Below are positions 36,601 through 44,196 of a stretch of DNA of 64,000 nucleotides, in pieces. Numbering within the stretch: position 1 is the first letter of the stretch; every line of letters starts with the position of its first letter. The DNA is from a virus: IMG/VR virus record IMGVR_UViG_3300035698_029931, positions 1 to 64,000 of that record; one strand, 5' to 3'. The notes below the pieces were generated by a model, which saw nothing but the letters and a program-made list of their open reading frames with translations, did not search any database and was not told the DNA's origin. A program made the translations under genes and the position numbers.

Positions 36601-37270
36601 TATACCACTATTGACAGATGGTACGCTTCTGGGAGCTTCCACTGTAGATTCGATTGAAGGGTTGAGTGTTGGATTGCAATTGGTCATAAACGATAGCGGA
36701 GTAGTTGGCCCTGCGGATATAACTATAACAAACATAGCGGGTGCTGCTTCGCCTTATACAGTTTCAGTTTCAGTTGATGCTGGTGGAACTGATATCAGTG
36801 GTTATTTAACGGGTAATTCAGCTTATTTTATGCCTCGAAATCAATTTGATTTTACTCTTATTCCTGCTGAAGGAATTGATGGTTATAAAAACTATGTTGG
36901 TTTAGTTCAAGAATGTCAGTGGATAATCGACGGTAAGGATACTGATTTTGAAAATTATCCTGGCATTAAAGCGGCAGGGGTTCAAATTGAAATAAAAGCA
37001 CCTGTTATGCATTATGTTGAAGTTACCATTGATGTTTCCACATCAGACGGTTTGACATTGGCTCTTGTTAAAAATGATGTTAAATCTGCAATTAGTAATT
37101 ATATAAATGGCCTGGGAGTTGGTGAAGATGTGGTTCTTAGTGAAATAATCGCCGCTGTTATGGCTGTCACTGGTATTGTGGATTCAAGTATTCTCACTCC
37201 GACTGCGAATGTTTTAATAGCTGCCAATGAGTTGGCTCGCATTTCAGAAACCGATATTATAGTAGGGTAA
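33656..37270 (+). CDS. Baseplate J-like wedge protein, enlarged
   Basis: The ATG at 33656 lies 8 bases after AAGGAG and gives about 1,204 residues. The N-terminal helices (SAVITMLEAASTEDANSYIQ) and the arm GRDVETDEQLRDRIRATIQS near 260 are hallmarks of baseplate J/gp6-like proteins, which form the dimeric wedge around the hub. The C-terminus (LTLALVKNDVKSAISNYING) closes the family. It is 2-3 times longer than phage P2 J, because beta domains are inserted between about 340 and 1,000. Two are copies of a module that also occurs in the next gene. Confidence 0.8.
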   Translation: MAEFTLKSFQQILSDMIATVGANSALTDISAGSAVITMLEAASTEDANSYIQMLNIIRSYNLDTVVGIDLDDRAYEYGLTRIGSNPANGYVTLSDSAFSKVSTVIYPGLPGPSAGNTTVNIVDSTSFPAIGGSVIVGRGTNNVETVPYGSITNMGTYYRLNLTLALTKDHGTDETIIFAQGGDRVVPAGSVVYVPESDLISQINFILQADQTILDGEVSILNSTVICSQSGTVGNVNIGAIRFYSTLPFTTAEVTNPYSFSTGRDVETDEQLRDRIRATIQSLSRGTEKSVLTAAVQVTSSYQNNKVVSASFVEATTLNELNFLYIDDGVALEPWFVAEPYQLLMEYAAGGEKFLQLDNSKTPLTKGSLVTQNSEPFGIIAGQTLIIRVGGIEETTVTFGGADMFAVPGSATAEEVIRVLNDEVSFIEARTSGNRTKVVIEALANTNEEIQVVGGTANVALGFKEGVDVYTLKLYKNDILLSKDGWNAYVISQSGQPFAIVPATTLTLKIDDKPTVQTITFGTETTAAEVAALINTQITGARAYTIQIGSSVRVVIVSTNPYPGQSAVEVTGGAANAILNFSTTIVYGAAKDYSLNKYNGQIELEDVLVAGDEVVAGSPYTRAFEESISAQNYSVVIGQLLILQVDDIVDSSVTTQINVTDFIDVSLAATYVDDHFEDLYVRFKSTTTTVALQGVYRQISAYNGTTGQFTTAAFPAIPQVADVYEVVQIATATATASLDCDGVNTMFEPLLRGVSFYGKTKNLDTFLRVQSNSQDESGRIRIHSATTVVGLDLPTGVTNSAQESNYGFVESGNEQDFTFGVGQFIIFVFDNDLTYKTVTVNIDYDSIVTAGVGASDFRAASLITYFTQQDFFVGCRVRFKFNTTTAALRNQIGTITAYDETNGQITVAAPLPAAPVIGDTFEIIPTTTRNVVDLFNHRTFTNLGVYCDIEASYDGTKVQLTTKTEGTLGAVRCAGGNANDFSIPLLTDGTLLGASTVDSIEGLSVGLQLVINDSGVVGPADITITNIAGAASPYTVSVSVDAGGTDISGYLTGNSAYFMPRNQFDFTLIPAEGIDGYKNYVGLVQECQWIIDGKDTDFENYPGIKAAGVQIEIKAPVMHYVEVTIDVSTSDGLTLALVKNDVKSAISNYINGLGVGEDVVLSEIIAAVMAVTGIVDSSILTPTANVLIAANELARISETDIIVG
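34787..35405 (+). repeat. Two tandem copies of a beta module inside baseplate J
   Basis: Residues about 377-466 and 497-582 of the J protein align: each has a strand pair with I-x-V/I-D/G-x-x-x-x-x-x-V/I-T-F-G, then T-A-E/A-E-V, N, and a close in VxGGxANxxLxF. They are diverged at the DNA level, so this is an old duplication. Confidence 0.6.
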
Positions 37271-37272
37271 TT

Positions 37273-38535
37273 ATGGATAGATTAGAAAGACTTTACAGTT
37301 TTATGCCATCTTATTATCATGCTGAATCTAGCGAATATATTAACGCTACTTTTAAAGCATTTGCTGAGCAAGATCAGTTGATAGAAAGCGCAGTTGATGA
37401 TGCTAAAGATCAATTGTATGTAAGTCGGGCTGTTCATAATTATCTTGATTATTTATCTTCTAATTTTGATATTTCAAGGCCCACAGATATACTTTATTTT
37501 ATTGACAGTAAATTTAGAGAACTTATCCCTGTTTTGAGTTATTGGCCGAAGCAAGTGAAACCTACTATTTACAAATGTTTGGAATTGTTTTGGAGTATCG
37601 AATACTTACACTCTACATCTACTAGTGGGAACTTTGAAACTTTTAATTTAGTTGGTGGTGAGACTTTGAGTTTTACTGTAGATGAAACAAAAGAAATATC
37701 TGTGACATTTTTAGCAGAAGATTTTGCAGTTCCAGGAGCCGCAACTGCTCAAGAAGTTGTTGATCGTATTAATGAATGGGTGCCAGAATACGTCATTGCA
37801 CACACTTACCATGACAAACTTTTAAATCAAATACACGTTCGGATAAGCACTTTGACTTTTGGTTTGGCTGGAACTGTTCAAATAACAGGAGGTACTGCGA
37901 ATGTTGCATTAGCTTTTGATACAGATAAACATCAATATACAAAAGTCAGCTTACATGAGTTGAATCCGAATGAATTGATAGTGAGGATGCCCAAGAAGAT
38001 TATACTGGAATATGACACACTATTGTGGTCTCATCATTTCCATGCAGATGCAACAATTGTAGATAGTAGACCAGTCGTTGATGCAACGCATCCATATTGG
38101 CCAGGATCTTTCTTTTATGATCGACCAACAGGATCAAGTATTCATATTACTAGTACGGTTACGACTTTACAACAATCCATTGGAGCGTCTGGGCATTATG
38201 CTGCTGTAACATTTGCCGACACTTCTCAATTTCCAGGAGCAGGCGGTCATATTGTTTTTGATTTTGGTGGAAATGAGCAGGAAGTTGTAAAATATCTTTC
38301 TCGCCCAAACAACACAACCTTATTGCTAGATGCTACGTATCCATTTGTTTATTCGCATGGTATCGGTGATAGAGTCAATTTATGCTATCCTACGCCATAT
38401 AAACCGCGTATAACTGGTGTTGATTATCCAATATTTTTTGTTGATACAGAAATAGCGTACGAGTTAATCAGTCGATTTATTTTGTTGTTGAAAGCAGCGG
38501 GAATTGTTGTGAGATGGATATTAGAAGATGATTAA
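37273..38535 (+). CDS. Baseplate/tail protein, gpI-like
   Basis: A 420-residue protein that directly follows the J gene, the place of gpI in P2-like baseplates. The N-terminus LERLYSFMPSYYHAES and VDDAKDQLYVSRAV are typical of gpI/YmfQ-like wedge proteins. Residues about 119-217 hold a third copy of the module seen twice in J. The remaining C-terminal part (FFYDRPTGSSIHIT, GDRVNLCYPTPYK) is beta-rich and may bind a fibre. Confidence 0.6.
   Translation: MDRLERLYSFMPSYYHAESSEYINATFKAFAEQDQLIESAVDDAKDQLYVSRAVHNYLDYLSSNFDISRPTDILYFIDSKFRELIPVLSYWPKQVKPTIYKCLELFWSIEYLHSTSTSGNFETFNLVGGETLSFTVDETKEISVTFLAEDFAVPGAATAQEVVDRINEWVPEYVIAHTYHDKLLNQIHVRISTLTFGLAGTVQITGGTANVALAFDTDKHQYTKVSLHELNPNELIVRMPKKIILEYDTLLWSHHFHADATIVDSRPVVDATHPYWPGSFFYDRPTGSSIHITSTVTTLQQSIGASGHYAAVTFADTSQFPGAGGHIVFDFGGNEQEVVKYLSRPNNTTLLLDATYPFVYSHGIGDRVNLCYPTPYKPRITGVDYPIFFVDTEIAYELISRFILLLKAAGIVVRWILEDD
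37631..37926 (+). repeat. Third copy of the J-protein beta module
   Basis: The encoded segment has FAVPGAATAQEVVDRIN and ends in VQITGGTANVALAF, which lines up with FAVPGSATAEEVIRVLN and IQVVGGTANVALGF of baseplate J (about 34870-35045). The two genes therefore share an exchanged structural domain. Confidence 0.65.
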
Positions 38536-38581
38536 AAGTTTTTTAAGATATAAAATATAGTTTAATAAATGAGGAGTTAAA

Positions 38582-39682
38582 ATGGCCCAACAAACAAAAC
38601 TTATTATGTATGCACAGGAGCGTTACGATTTACCAGATTTTAACACTTTGCAATCTTTAATAGAAACCGATGAACAACTATTGAATAAAGGTGCTATTTC
38701 AGGGTTAAATTGTTATATTTTGGGTGGTTTTGTGGTAACTCACGTAGTTCCACCGAGTCTGAATATTAGCATCAATCCGATAGGTTCTGTTTTGATAGAT
38801 GGTGCAAATGATGGCAGTTTATACTATGGTCCAGCTGGAACTGCATTGTTAACGGATACAGCAGTGGATGGCACCACAACTTATTTTTGGCTTGAGACCG
38901 ATTTCCAAGGTGGTACGCCAGCAGTTAGAACCTTTTGGGATCCTGCTTCAATGGTTGGTGTTGGAGCTGAATTTAATCAAATAGTCAACACTCAAAGAGA
39001 ATTGATTGTTACTTTGAATAAAAACACAACGGGATTCCCTGTTTCTGGAACTACAATCCCATTGTGCAAAACAACTGCGATTGCTGGTAATATCACCACT
39101 TTTACAGATTGTCGTCAAATGTTGTTTAGACTGGGGTCAGGTGGGAATGCTCCAAATTTAGATTATGTATACCCATGGATAGCGGGTAGAGGCGAACCTG
39201 GGGTTTCTGGTGCTGTTGGTATATTCAGTGGTGGAGATAAACAGCTTGAAAATTTAAAAGATAGTTTAGATGCTATAATGTCAATGATTAAAGAAATTAA
39301 ATTTGGTAGTGCAACAGGTGCTGCAGCTGTTTGGTACGCACCTGCACATTCTAGTTTAGCAGATGTTTCTATTGCTATGACGGGTGGTGGAGTTTGGTCT
39401 TGGGCTTTGGGAACTGGAAGAGTTACACTTACGGCTGATGCAACAATATTGATACCTGGTACAGCTTTTATTAATACGATTGATTTTACTGATCCAGAAG
39501 GAACTGGAAATGCATGGATAAGCATGCCAGCAAACGGGAATGTAGCTTATGTTGATATTGATAGAACTTCAAATGCAGTTTTAACCGCCACAGTCGTGGC
39601 TTCTTCGGCATACGTTCCAGCACCAGATAGATTTATAATGATACGTAGAATCAGTGACGCTGTTTATATTGGTATGGCATAA
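38582..39682 (+). CDS. Tail fibre/appendage-like protein
   Basis: A 366-residue protein with a helical start (LPDFNTLQSLIETDEQLLNKG) then long beta-rich, Gly/Thr-rich sequence. SINPIGSVLIDGAN and YFWLETDFQGGTPAVRTFW resemble domains of fibre proteins that attach to the baseplate in other phages. It is preceded by a 46-base gap with TATAAAATATAG and a GAGGAG ribosome site. A host-binding or fibre-network role is inferred. Confidence 0.55.
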   Translation: MAQQTKLIMYAQERYDLPDFNTLQSLIETDEQLLNKGAISGLNCYILGGFVVTHVVPPSLNISINPIGSVLIDGANDGSLYYGPAGTALLTDTAVDGTTTYFWLETDFQGGTPAVRTFWDPASMVGVGAEFNQIVNTQRELIVTLNKNTTGFPVSGTTIPLCKTTAIAGNITTFTDCRQMLFRLGSGGNAPNLDYVYPWIAGRGEPGVSGAVGIFSGGDKQLENLKDSLDAIMSMIKEIKFGSATGAAAVWYAPAHSSLADVSIAMTGGGVWSWALGTGRVTLTADATILIPGTAFINTIDFTDPEGTGNAWISMPANGNVAYVDIDRTSNAVLTATVVASSAYVPAPDRFIMIRRISDAVYIGMA

Positions 39683-39694
39683 AAGGAGATTGAT

Positions 39695-40936
39695 ATGGCA
39701 TTAATGAGATTGGATAATGGTGAATCAGGTGAACTCGCAACTCCATTGACTAAACAACATTTAGAGTATGTTGGAGGTGCTACTTTAACAGAGGCAGATT
39801 CTCAGCCTGATTACAACACTCTTATCGCACCTAAAGTGGTGCATGGATTTGCTAATTTAGAGGATTTAACACTGGCATTAGCTAAGGTTGGAGATCTGTT
39901 CACTAATCGGTATGGTGATGATATATTTGGAATATTGGAGTGGCAGGCAGCAGCCCAAGCAGATTTTATTAATGGAGCTATTCTCAACATAGGTAATGGA
40001 GCTGTTATCAATGTATTGTCTGGAGGAGAAATAGAATGTCGATCTGGAGCGATAGTGGATTTTCAAGATGGTTGTACACCAAGTTTTGCAACCACCCCAG
40101 GAGCTCCGTTTACTGTTGCTGCTGGTGCAGCTGTGGTCACCAATTTAGATGCAGACAAAGTTGATGGTGCAAATGCATCTGCAACTCCATCAAATGGCAT
40201 AATTGTTATTGCTAATGCTAATGGGTTTTTAACAACTCCAGCAGCTGCTCCTACAGTTAATTATGAAGTGGCGAATAAAAAATATGTTGATGATTCGTCA
40301 GGAGCTATAATCGATCATGATCATTCGGTTAGTGGCACCAACCATGGTGGACAACTTGTTCCTGGAACGATATTTGCAGCAGGTAATAAAACTGGAACAG
40401 GCAAAGCGGTTCTTGATGAATTTCCAACTATAAAAGCTCCGACGATATCTCCTACAAGTGCAAGTGCCTTTATATCTGCTCATGAATATTATAGAGCGGA
40501 TGGAACGCCTGTTTATATGCAGGAAAAGGGGGAAGCTCGAACTCAAGTTGATGCGTCTTACGCTATAACAACTGTTGCAGATGCAAATAATCGTAGGACT
40601 TATATATTCTATTGTACATATACTGCTACTGGGGCTGGAGATGTTTGGATTGATGTATTTGATGCAACATTGCATGCAAGCGATGATCAAATAATGATAC
40701 ATGTTGAGGTAATGGGTTCAGATATTACTGGGGCAGCCTCATATTTACTTTGTGATGGAATGTGGCACTCAAGAAGGGGTGTTGGTGGCACCACGTTTGT
40801 TGGTGATGCGGGGTCAACTGGAGGGTGTGCGCAACAAATGGCGTGGGATGGAACAAGTAAGATGACGTATTCATTAAATCGCGATGATACAGTAGCAACG
40901 AGATATATGGTTAAAGCTACAGTGCAGGCTTGTTAA
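39695..40936 (+). CDS. Tail fibre protein
   Basis: A 413-residue protein whose first part (EDLTLALAKVGDLFTN) is helical, followed by INGAILNIGNGAVINVLSGGEIE, a triple beta-helix-like stretch. NYEVANKKYVDDSSG is a frequent fibre linker just before the tip, and IIDHDHSVSGTNHGG has clustered His residues that might bind iron or other metals as in long tail fibre needles. The C-terminal globular part (about 270-413) would be the tip. AAAAGGAGATTG precedes the ATG. Confidence 0.68.
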   Translation: MALMRLDNGESGELATPLTKQHLEYVGGATLTEADSQPDYNTLIAPKVVHGFANLEDLTLALAKVGDLFTNRYGDDIFGILEWQAAAQADFINGAILNIGNGAVINVLSGGEIECRSGAIVDFQDGCTPSFATTPGAPFTVAAGAAVVTNLDADKVDGANASATPSNGIIVIANANGFLTTPAAAPTVNYEVANKKYVDDSSGAIIDHDHSVSGTNHGGQLVPGTIFAAGNKTGTGKAVLDEFPTIKAPTISPTSASAFISAHEYYRADGTPVYMQEKGEARTQVDASYAITTVADANNRRTYIFYCTYTATGAGDVWIDVFDATLHASDDQIMIHVEVMGSDITGAASYLLCDGMWHSRRGVGGTTFVGDAGSTGGCAQQMAWDGTSKMTYSLNRDDTVATRYMVKATVQAC

Positions 40937-41190
40937 TGCCAGAAAAAAAAGAAAATGATATATACATAAGAGATAGGGATAGCAAAAGTTATCGGCTTGC
41001 ATTCTGGAGTTTCGTTGCTTCTCTTATTTTTGTATTTTTAGGAATTATAGAACATGTTCAATATGGAGACTTTATGTTGAAATTTAGAGCGGTGGAAGGT
41101 CAAGTTGTTTTGTTTCTACTTACTCCTTGCCTAAGTTTATATGGATTTCGTAGATATACAGATTATCTAGTGAAGAAAGGCGAAAAATAG
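40936..41190 (+). CDS. Two-helix membrane protein (holin-like)
   Basis: An 84-residue protein with a charged N-terminus, hydrophobic segments at about 22-40 and 57-73, and a basic C-terminus. This is a common layout for class II holins and other small phage membrane proteins. The ATG overlaps the fibre stop (TAATG), so translation is coupled. It is the last gene of the rightward virion module, followed immediately by a terminator. Membrane insertion is secure; the lysis role is not. Confidence 0.55.
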   Translation: MPEKKENDIYIRDRDSKSYRLAFWSFVASLIFVFLGIIEHVQYGDFMLKFRAVEGQVVLFLLTPCLSLYGFRRYTDYLVKKGEK

Positions 41191-41216
41191 GGAGGGGTAA
41201 CCCCTACTCTTTTTTA
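41190..41216. terminator. Bidirectional intrinsic terminator between converging operons
   Basis: AGGGG and CCCCT pair around a TAA loop. A T run (TTTTTT) follows on the + strand, and on the - strand the same stem is followed by TATTTTT. It lies exactly where the rightward virion module and the leftward accessory operon meet, and overlaps the stop of the leftward gene at 41204. Confidence 0.65.
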
Positions 41217-41395
41217 TTATCTCCCTTTAAATATAACGGCTCAAACTTCCAATGTCTATAAGATTCATGTTTTCTACCGTTACAAGTTAAACACTTCCAT
41301 CGCTTGTATTCTTTTTGAGTCCAAGGACTAACTTTTTCAAACAGTCTGTTCCCTTTACATCTAGGACAAAACAATATTTTAGTTCCTTCCCTCAT
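41204..41395 (-). CDS. Small zinc-ribbon protein
   Basis: A 63-residue basic protein with CPRC near residue 10-13 and CLTC near residue 35-38, the two halves of a zinc ribbon. The rest is aromatic and basic (RHWKFEPLYLKGDNKKE). It is the last gene of the leftward operon and starts only 3 bases after the previous stop. Short zinc ribbons in phages often bind nucleic acid or host RNA polymerase, but nothing here points to one. Confidence 0.55.
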   Translation of the reverse strand: MREGTKILFCPRCKGNRLFEKVSPWTQKEYKRWKCLTCNGRKHESYRHWKFEPLYLKGDNKKE

Positions 41396-41398
41396 ATC

Positions 41399-41812
41399 TC
41401 ATTTTCCTTGCATAAATTCATTGTGCCCCATCTCTACCTCTTCGTACAGCCTAGCTATCTGCTTACAATGCTCATCTTCTCTGCGTTGGTACTTAACTAT
41501 CTCCCTATCCTTCTCGTCTAACAGTTCTTGTATGAAGGCTTGTAGTTCAAGAAAGCCACCAAGGTCAGCCAAGTCATATACTCCACCTTTTACCTGAAGA
41601 CCTTTCTTCTTAATTATGTCGAAGATAAGTTCTCTTAGCTTTTCCTTCCAGTCTTTAGGCTTATCACACCTAGCGCACCCCAACTGAACAATACCAAACT
41701 TCTTCATCACCTTAATTACTTCATCGAAGAAGTCTGACATTGACACAGCCTTATCTAATTCATTTCCTCTTACATGCATGAAGCTGACTTCACTTTTCTC
41801 TGAATCAATCAT
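41399..41812 (-). CDS. Hypothetical protein with CxxC motif
   Basis: A 137-residue, mostly helical and charged protein. It holds one CARC motif near residue 46-49, a helical KLRELIFDIIKKKG and a C-terminal coiled region (LLDEKDREIVKYQRREDEH). No family is recognised. It belongs to the leftward accessory operon below rtcB. Confidence 0.5.
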   Translation of the reverse strand: MIDSEKSEVSFMHVRGNELDKAVSMSDFFDEVIKVMKKFGIVQLGCARCDKPKDWKEKLRELIFDIIKKKGLQVKGGVYDLADLGGFLELQAFIQELLDEKDREIVKYQRREDEHCKQIARLYEEVEMGHNEFMQGK

Positions 41813-41861
41813 CTTACACTCCTATGTAAACATTTGTAAAATTATAAGCATCAGGTTTTGG

Positions 41862-42239
41862 TTATACCTCATAATAGCCATCTTTGTTGGGTGTGGCTGG
41901 CCATATTATTTTATCATAGGGCTGTAGAAGCATAATTTTCTGCACTTCTTCCATAGAACCATATAGCGTTGTGGTTAAGTACCATATTGAATTGATCGCA
42001 TTCACTACCCTGTTGATTAGAGCCGGTGCTAATAATAGCTTGGGTTCTTCTTCTACATAAAATTCCCAATTGTCATCAATTTTTTCATCAATATCCCATG
42101 AATTTTCGCGGTTAGATCTACTGAATGTGTCTTTACCAAAAAACATTTTATCACCTACATAGAGTATCTTTATGTAGCAGTTTTCGCTCCATGCTTTCTT
42201 TCTTACTTTTCTTCCTACCATACTTTTTGTTATTAGCAT
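41862..42239 (-). CDS. Hypothetical small phage accessory protein
   Basis: A 125-residue protein. The start (ITKSMVGRKVRKKAWSENCYI) and the acidic ending of the first domain (WDIDEKIDDNWEFYVEE) follow the pattern of small phage proteins made of an N-terminal K-V-R-R-x-W strand and a closing DDW strand. The second half has a helix with LLLAPALINRVVNAINSIW. I do not recognise a named family. AAGGAG precedes the ATG. Confidence 0.5.
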   Translation of the reverse strand: MLITKSMVGRKVRKKAWSENCYIKILYVGDKMFFGKDTFSRSNRENSWDIDEKIDDNWEFYVEEEPKLLLAPALINRVVNAINSIWYLTTTLYGSMEEVQKIMLLQPYDKIIWPATPNKDGYYEV

Positions 42240-42251
42240 TTTATTTCTCCT

Positions 42252-42617
42252 TTAGATATTTAACAATGTTTTCTCAATAGCCAATACGATAGCTAGGGAG
42301 GGTGTAGGTGCTGTTGCTTTTGCAGCAATGTTAGGCCCTAGATACCCCCATGACTTACTAAAACTTATGTCACATTCTTTATCAAAAAAACTCATAACAA
42401 AATAACGGTAGCCTTTTTCTCTCATCTTATCCACAAGCATAAAAGCATCTGCTATGTTATCGCAGAAATTGGGCAATCCCAGCATAAGATTACCATTGCA
42501 AAACCAATCAGTGCTGTGGATGTCAGACCCTATCCCATTTACCCCCACAACCCATGACTTTTTTTCCCACCCTAGAACCTTCTCAGCCATCAGTTTATTT
42601 AGCTTCTGTTTGTCCAT
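42252..42617 (-). CDS. Phage ABA-sandwich-like small protein
   Basis: The ATG at 42617 follows AAAGGGGAT and gives 121 residues; longer versions would run into the structured RNA upstream. The start LNKLMAEKVLGWEKK, then LPNFCDNIADAFMLVDKMREKG and a Phe/Asp-rich strand, and the closing ATAPTPSLAIVLAIEKTLL match the Phage_ABA_S (alpha-beta-alpha sandwich) pattern, found in many phages with no known function. The RNA gene A ends within 20 bases of this start. Confidence 0.6.
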   Translation of the reverse strand: MDKQKLNKLMAEKVLGWEKKSWVVGVNGIGSDIHSTDWFCNGNLMLGLPNFCDNIADAFMLVDKMREKGYRYFVMSFFDKECDISFSKSWGYLGPNIAAKATAPTPSLAIVLAIEKTLLNI

Positions 42618-42634
42618 ATCATCCCCTTTAAATA

Positions 42635-42847
42635 TTAACAGCGTAGAGCATGGCAAGATTCGAACTTGCTTGTCAATACGGGTGGCAACCAACTGTAGGA
42701 CTTTTCAGTCCACCCACACGGGGAGCTTTCTTCGCACAGTGCCACAGAGTGCTTGTTACTCCGTAGGCGTCCCGTATCAACACTCTAGCTTCTTACCGAC
42801 ACTATTAGCATAGGTGTTCCCACCACGCCGCACGCCCTAGCTGTTAA
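42635..42847 (-). ncRNA. tRNA-like structured RNA A, downstream of rtcB
   Basis: On the minus strand this about 213-nt region has a 7-bp acceptor-like stem (GGGCGTG with CATGCTC) next to a perfect T arm (GCAAG, loop TTCGAAT, CTTGC). It also has a GCG...CGC D-stem equivalent split by a long insertion, and a hairpin with 7-base loop AACAAGC, which would hold a CAA (Leu) anticodon but lacks U33. Its flanks TTAACAGC and GCTGTTAA pair to extend the acceptor stem, leaving one bulged C (42643). The remaining insert has a GGACT-GAAA-AGTCC hairpin. It fills the gap between rtcB and the next gene. Its class is not settled: interrupted tRNA-Leu or Y-RNA-like tRNA mimic. Confidence 0.6.
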
Positions 42848-42850
42848 AGA

Positions 42851-44044
42851 TCAACCTTTAATAACTGCCAATGGTTGTAATTTAGTTACAATCTCAACTA
42901 AGTCTCGTTGATTTTCCATGACTTCATCGATATTTTTATAAGCTCCAGCTGCTTCATCAAGATCAGAAACATTTCTAATGGAATGAATAATTCCCTGATC
43001 ATTTAATATTTTCATTTCATGTTCTAGGTTCAATTCTCTCTGCGCTTGTTTGCGGCCCATTGTTCTACCGGCACCGTGACTGCACGACTTGAAGGAATCT
43101 TTATTTCCTAATCCCCTAACGATATATGAAGACGTTCCTTGAGAGCCCGGAATAATACCCAATTCACCTTCATAAGCCCTTGTTGCTCCTTTCCTATGCA
43201 CCATTACATTGCTTCCGAAATGATTTTCCATAGCCGCATAATTATGAGCGATGTTTATCATTGGACACGTATCCATGATTGTAACCATTCCATTTTTTAC
43301 AAGCCCGACTCTAAATTCCTCAACAATTCTATCCATCATTAATCTGCGATTTGCCTTTGCAAACTCAACGCAATACTCCATTTCTTTTCTATATAGATTT
43401 GCTTCGTCTGTATTTATCGGTAGAAAATTAAGTTCCCATGAGTCCGGAATAAAGCTGTGCCATTCGCTATTAAGTTCCATCGCTAACTTATTGTAATATT
43501 TCGCAACCTTGTAGCCTAAATTACGACTTCCGCTATGAATCATAACCCATATAAACCCATCTGATCCTTTTTGAATCTCTATGAAATGATTACCACCACC
43601 AAGAGTGCCTAATTGCTTACGAGCAGAATCGTAATTAGAATTTACGATCTTCATTTCCGTTACAATTGGAAGGTCCGGCATTAATCTATCGTCCTGCTGT
43701 TCTTTCTGATGCTCAAAGCCGACCGGAACAACCTCTCTTATACGGCCCAATATTCTTTTAATATCATCGACTTCTATATGTTTTAAAGATGTTCTAACAG
43801 CAGACATTCCGCACCCAATATCTACGCCTACAAAATTTGGGACTATTGCTCTTTGAGATGCCATTACGCCACCAATAGGTGCGCCATATCCCTGATGTCC
43901 GTCCGGCATTAACGCAACATGATGAAATGCGAACGGCAGAGAAGCTGCGTTCTCAATTTGACTTAACGCACCATCCTCCATTGATCCTTCTTTTGACCAT
44001 ATCTTTATTGGCAACACGCACTTACCTGGCTTATAAATATACAT
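42851..44044 (-). CDS. rtcB: RNA-splicing ligase RtcB
   Basis: RtcB joins RNA ends with 2',3'-cyclic phosphate or 3'-phosphate to 5'-OH using GTP and Mn2+; it seals spliced tRNAs and repairs cleaved RNAs. The 397-residue protein keeps all key sites: VDIGCGM with Asp75 and Cys78, the LGGGNHFIEIQ motif, HSGSRNLGY, HNYA, and SCSHGAGRTMGR with the guanylated His. AAAGGGG precedes the ATG. tRNA-like RNAs lie directly before (44060-44189) and after (42635-42847) the gene, with ribosome-site-bearing flanks that are themselves part of the RNA stems. A gene for tRNA-Glu lies 0.9 kb upstream. No archease or Rsr gene is seen in the window. Confidence 0.95.
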   Translation of the reverse strand: MYIYKPGKCVLPIKIWSKEGSMEDGALSQIENAASLPFAFHHVALMPDGHQGYGAPIGGVMASQRAIVPNFVGVDIGCGMSAVRTSLKHIEVDDIKRILGRIREVVPVGFEHQKEQQDDRLMPDLPIVTEMKIVNSNYDSARKQLGTLGGGNHFIEIQKGSDGFIWVMIHSGSRNLGYKVAKYYNKLAMELNSEWHSFIPDSWELNFLPINTDEANLYRKEMEYCVEFAKANRRLMMDRIVEEFRVGLVKNGMVTIMDTCPMINIAHNYAAMENHFGSNVMVHRKGATRAYEGELGIIPGSQGTSSYIVRGLGNKDSFKSCSHGAGRTMGRKQAQRELNLEHEMKILNDQGIIHSIRNVSDLDEAAGAYKNIDEVMENQRDLVEIVTKLQPLAVIKG

Positions 44045-44059
44045 TTTATCCCCTTTATA

Positions 44060-44189
44060 TTAACAGCGTAGAGCGTGGCTAGGATTTGCACCTAGCATGA
44101 TACCGCGCAGTACGTTCACTAGGAAAACTGGCTGCTTGGCTCTGCCTAGTATTGCGTCTACCTTTTCCGCCACACGCCCTAGCTGTCAA
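44060..44189 (-). ncRNA. tRNA-Leu-like structured RNA B, upstream of rtcB
   Basis: The core (44071-44179) has an acceptor-like stem GGGCGTG/CACGCTC and a D arm that is nearly the bacterial tRNA-Leu consensus (GGCGGAAAAGGTAGACGC). A long-variable-arm-like hairpin (GTACT-GCGC-GGTAT) and a 6-bp T stem GCTAGG/CCTAGC around TGCAAAT follow. The anticodon arm is abnormal: TACTAGG pairs with CCTAGTG and encloses about 21 bases, three times the usual loop. The ends TTGACAGC and GCTGTTAA pair to lengthen the acceptor stem with one bulged C at 44068. It lies 16 bases before the rtcB start. It is not a normal elongator tRNA; see RNA A. Confidence 0.6.
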
Positions 44190-44196
44190 AGATCAA
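44179..44196 (-). repeat. 18-bp leader repeat, copy at RNA B
   Basis: On the minus strand TTGATCTTTGACAGCTAG forms the 5' flank of RNA B; it differs by one base from identical copies at 42837-42854 (RNA A) and 44383-44400. Each copy contains the TGA stop of the gene before it. The G replacing A keeps pairing with the 3' flank as G-U. Confidence 0.8.

Noticed and set aside
42646-42837. tmRNA for RNA A
   Set aside because: The region has a tRNA-like end, but it lacks the conserved tmRNA 5' sequence after the acceptor strand and any plausible tag reading frame, and it is too short.
42646-42837. Group I intron inside a tRNA
   Set aside because: The insertions are far shorter than typical group I introns and I could not find matching P3/P7 pairing. 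The insertions are split between D-loop and variable region.
42635-42847. Hammerhead or twister self-cleaving ribozyme that would feed RtcB
   Set aside because: No CTGATGA...GAAA core was found, and I could not assemble a twister or HDV core by eye.
44071-44179. Normal tRNA-Leu for RNA B
   Set aside because: The D arm is Leu-like, but the anticodon stem encloses about 21 bases and no 7-base loop with U33 can be drawn. The T loop TGCAAAT is also atypical.
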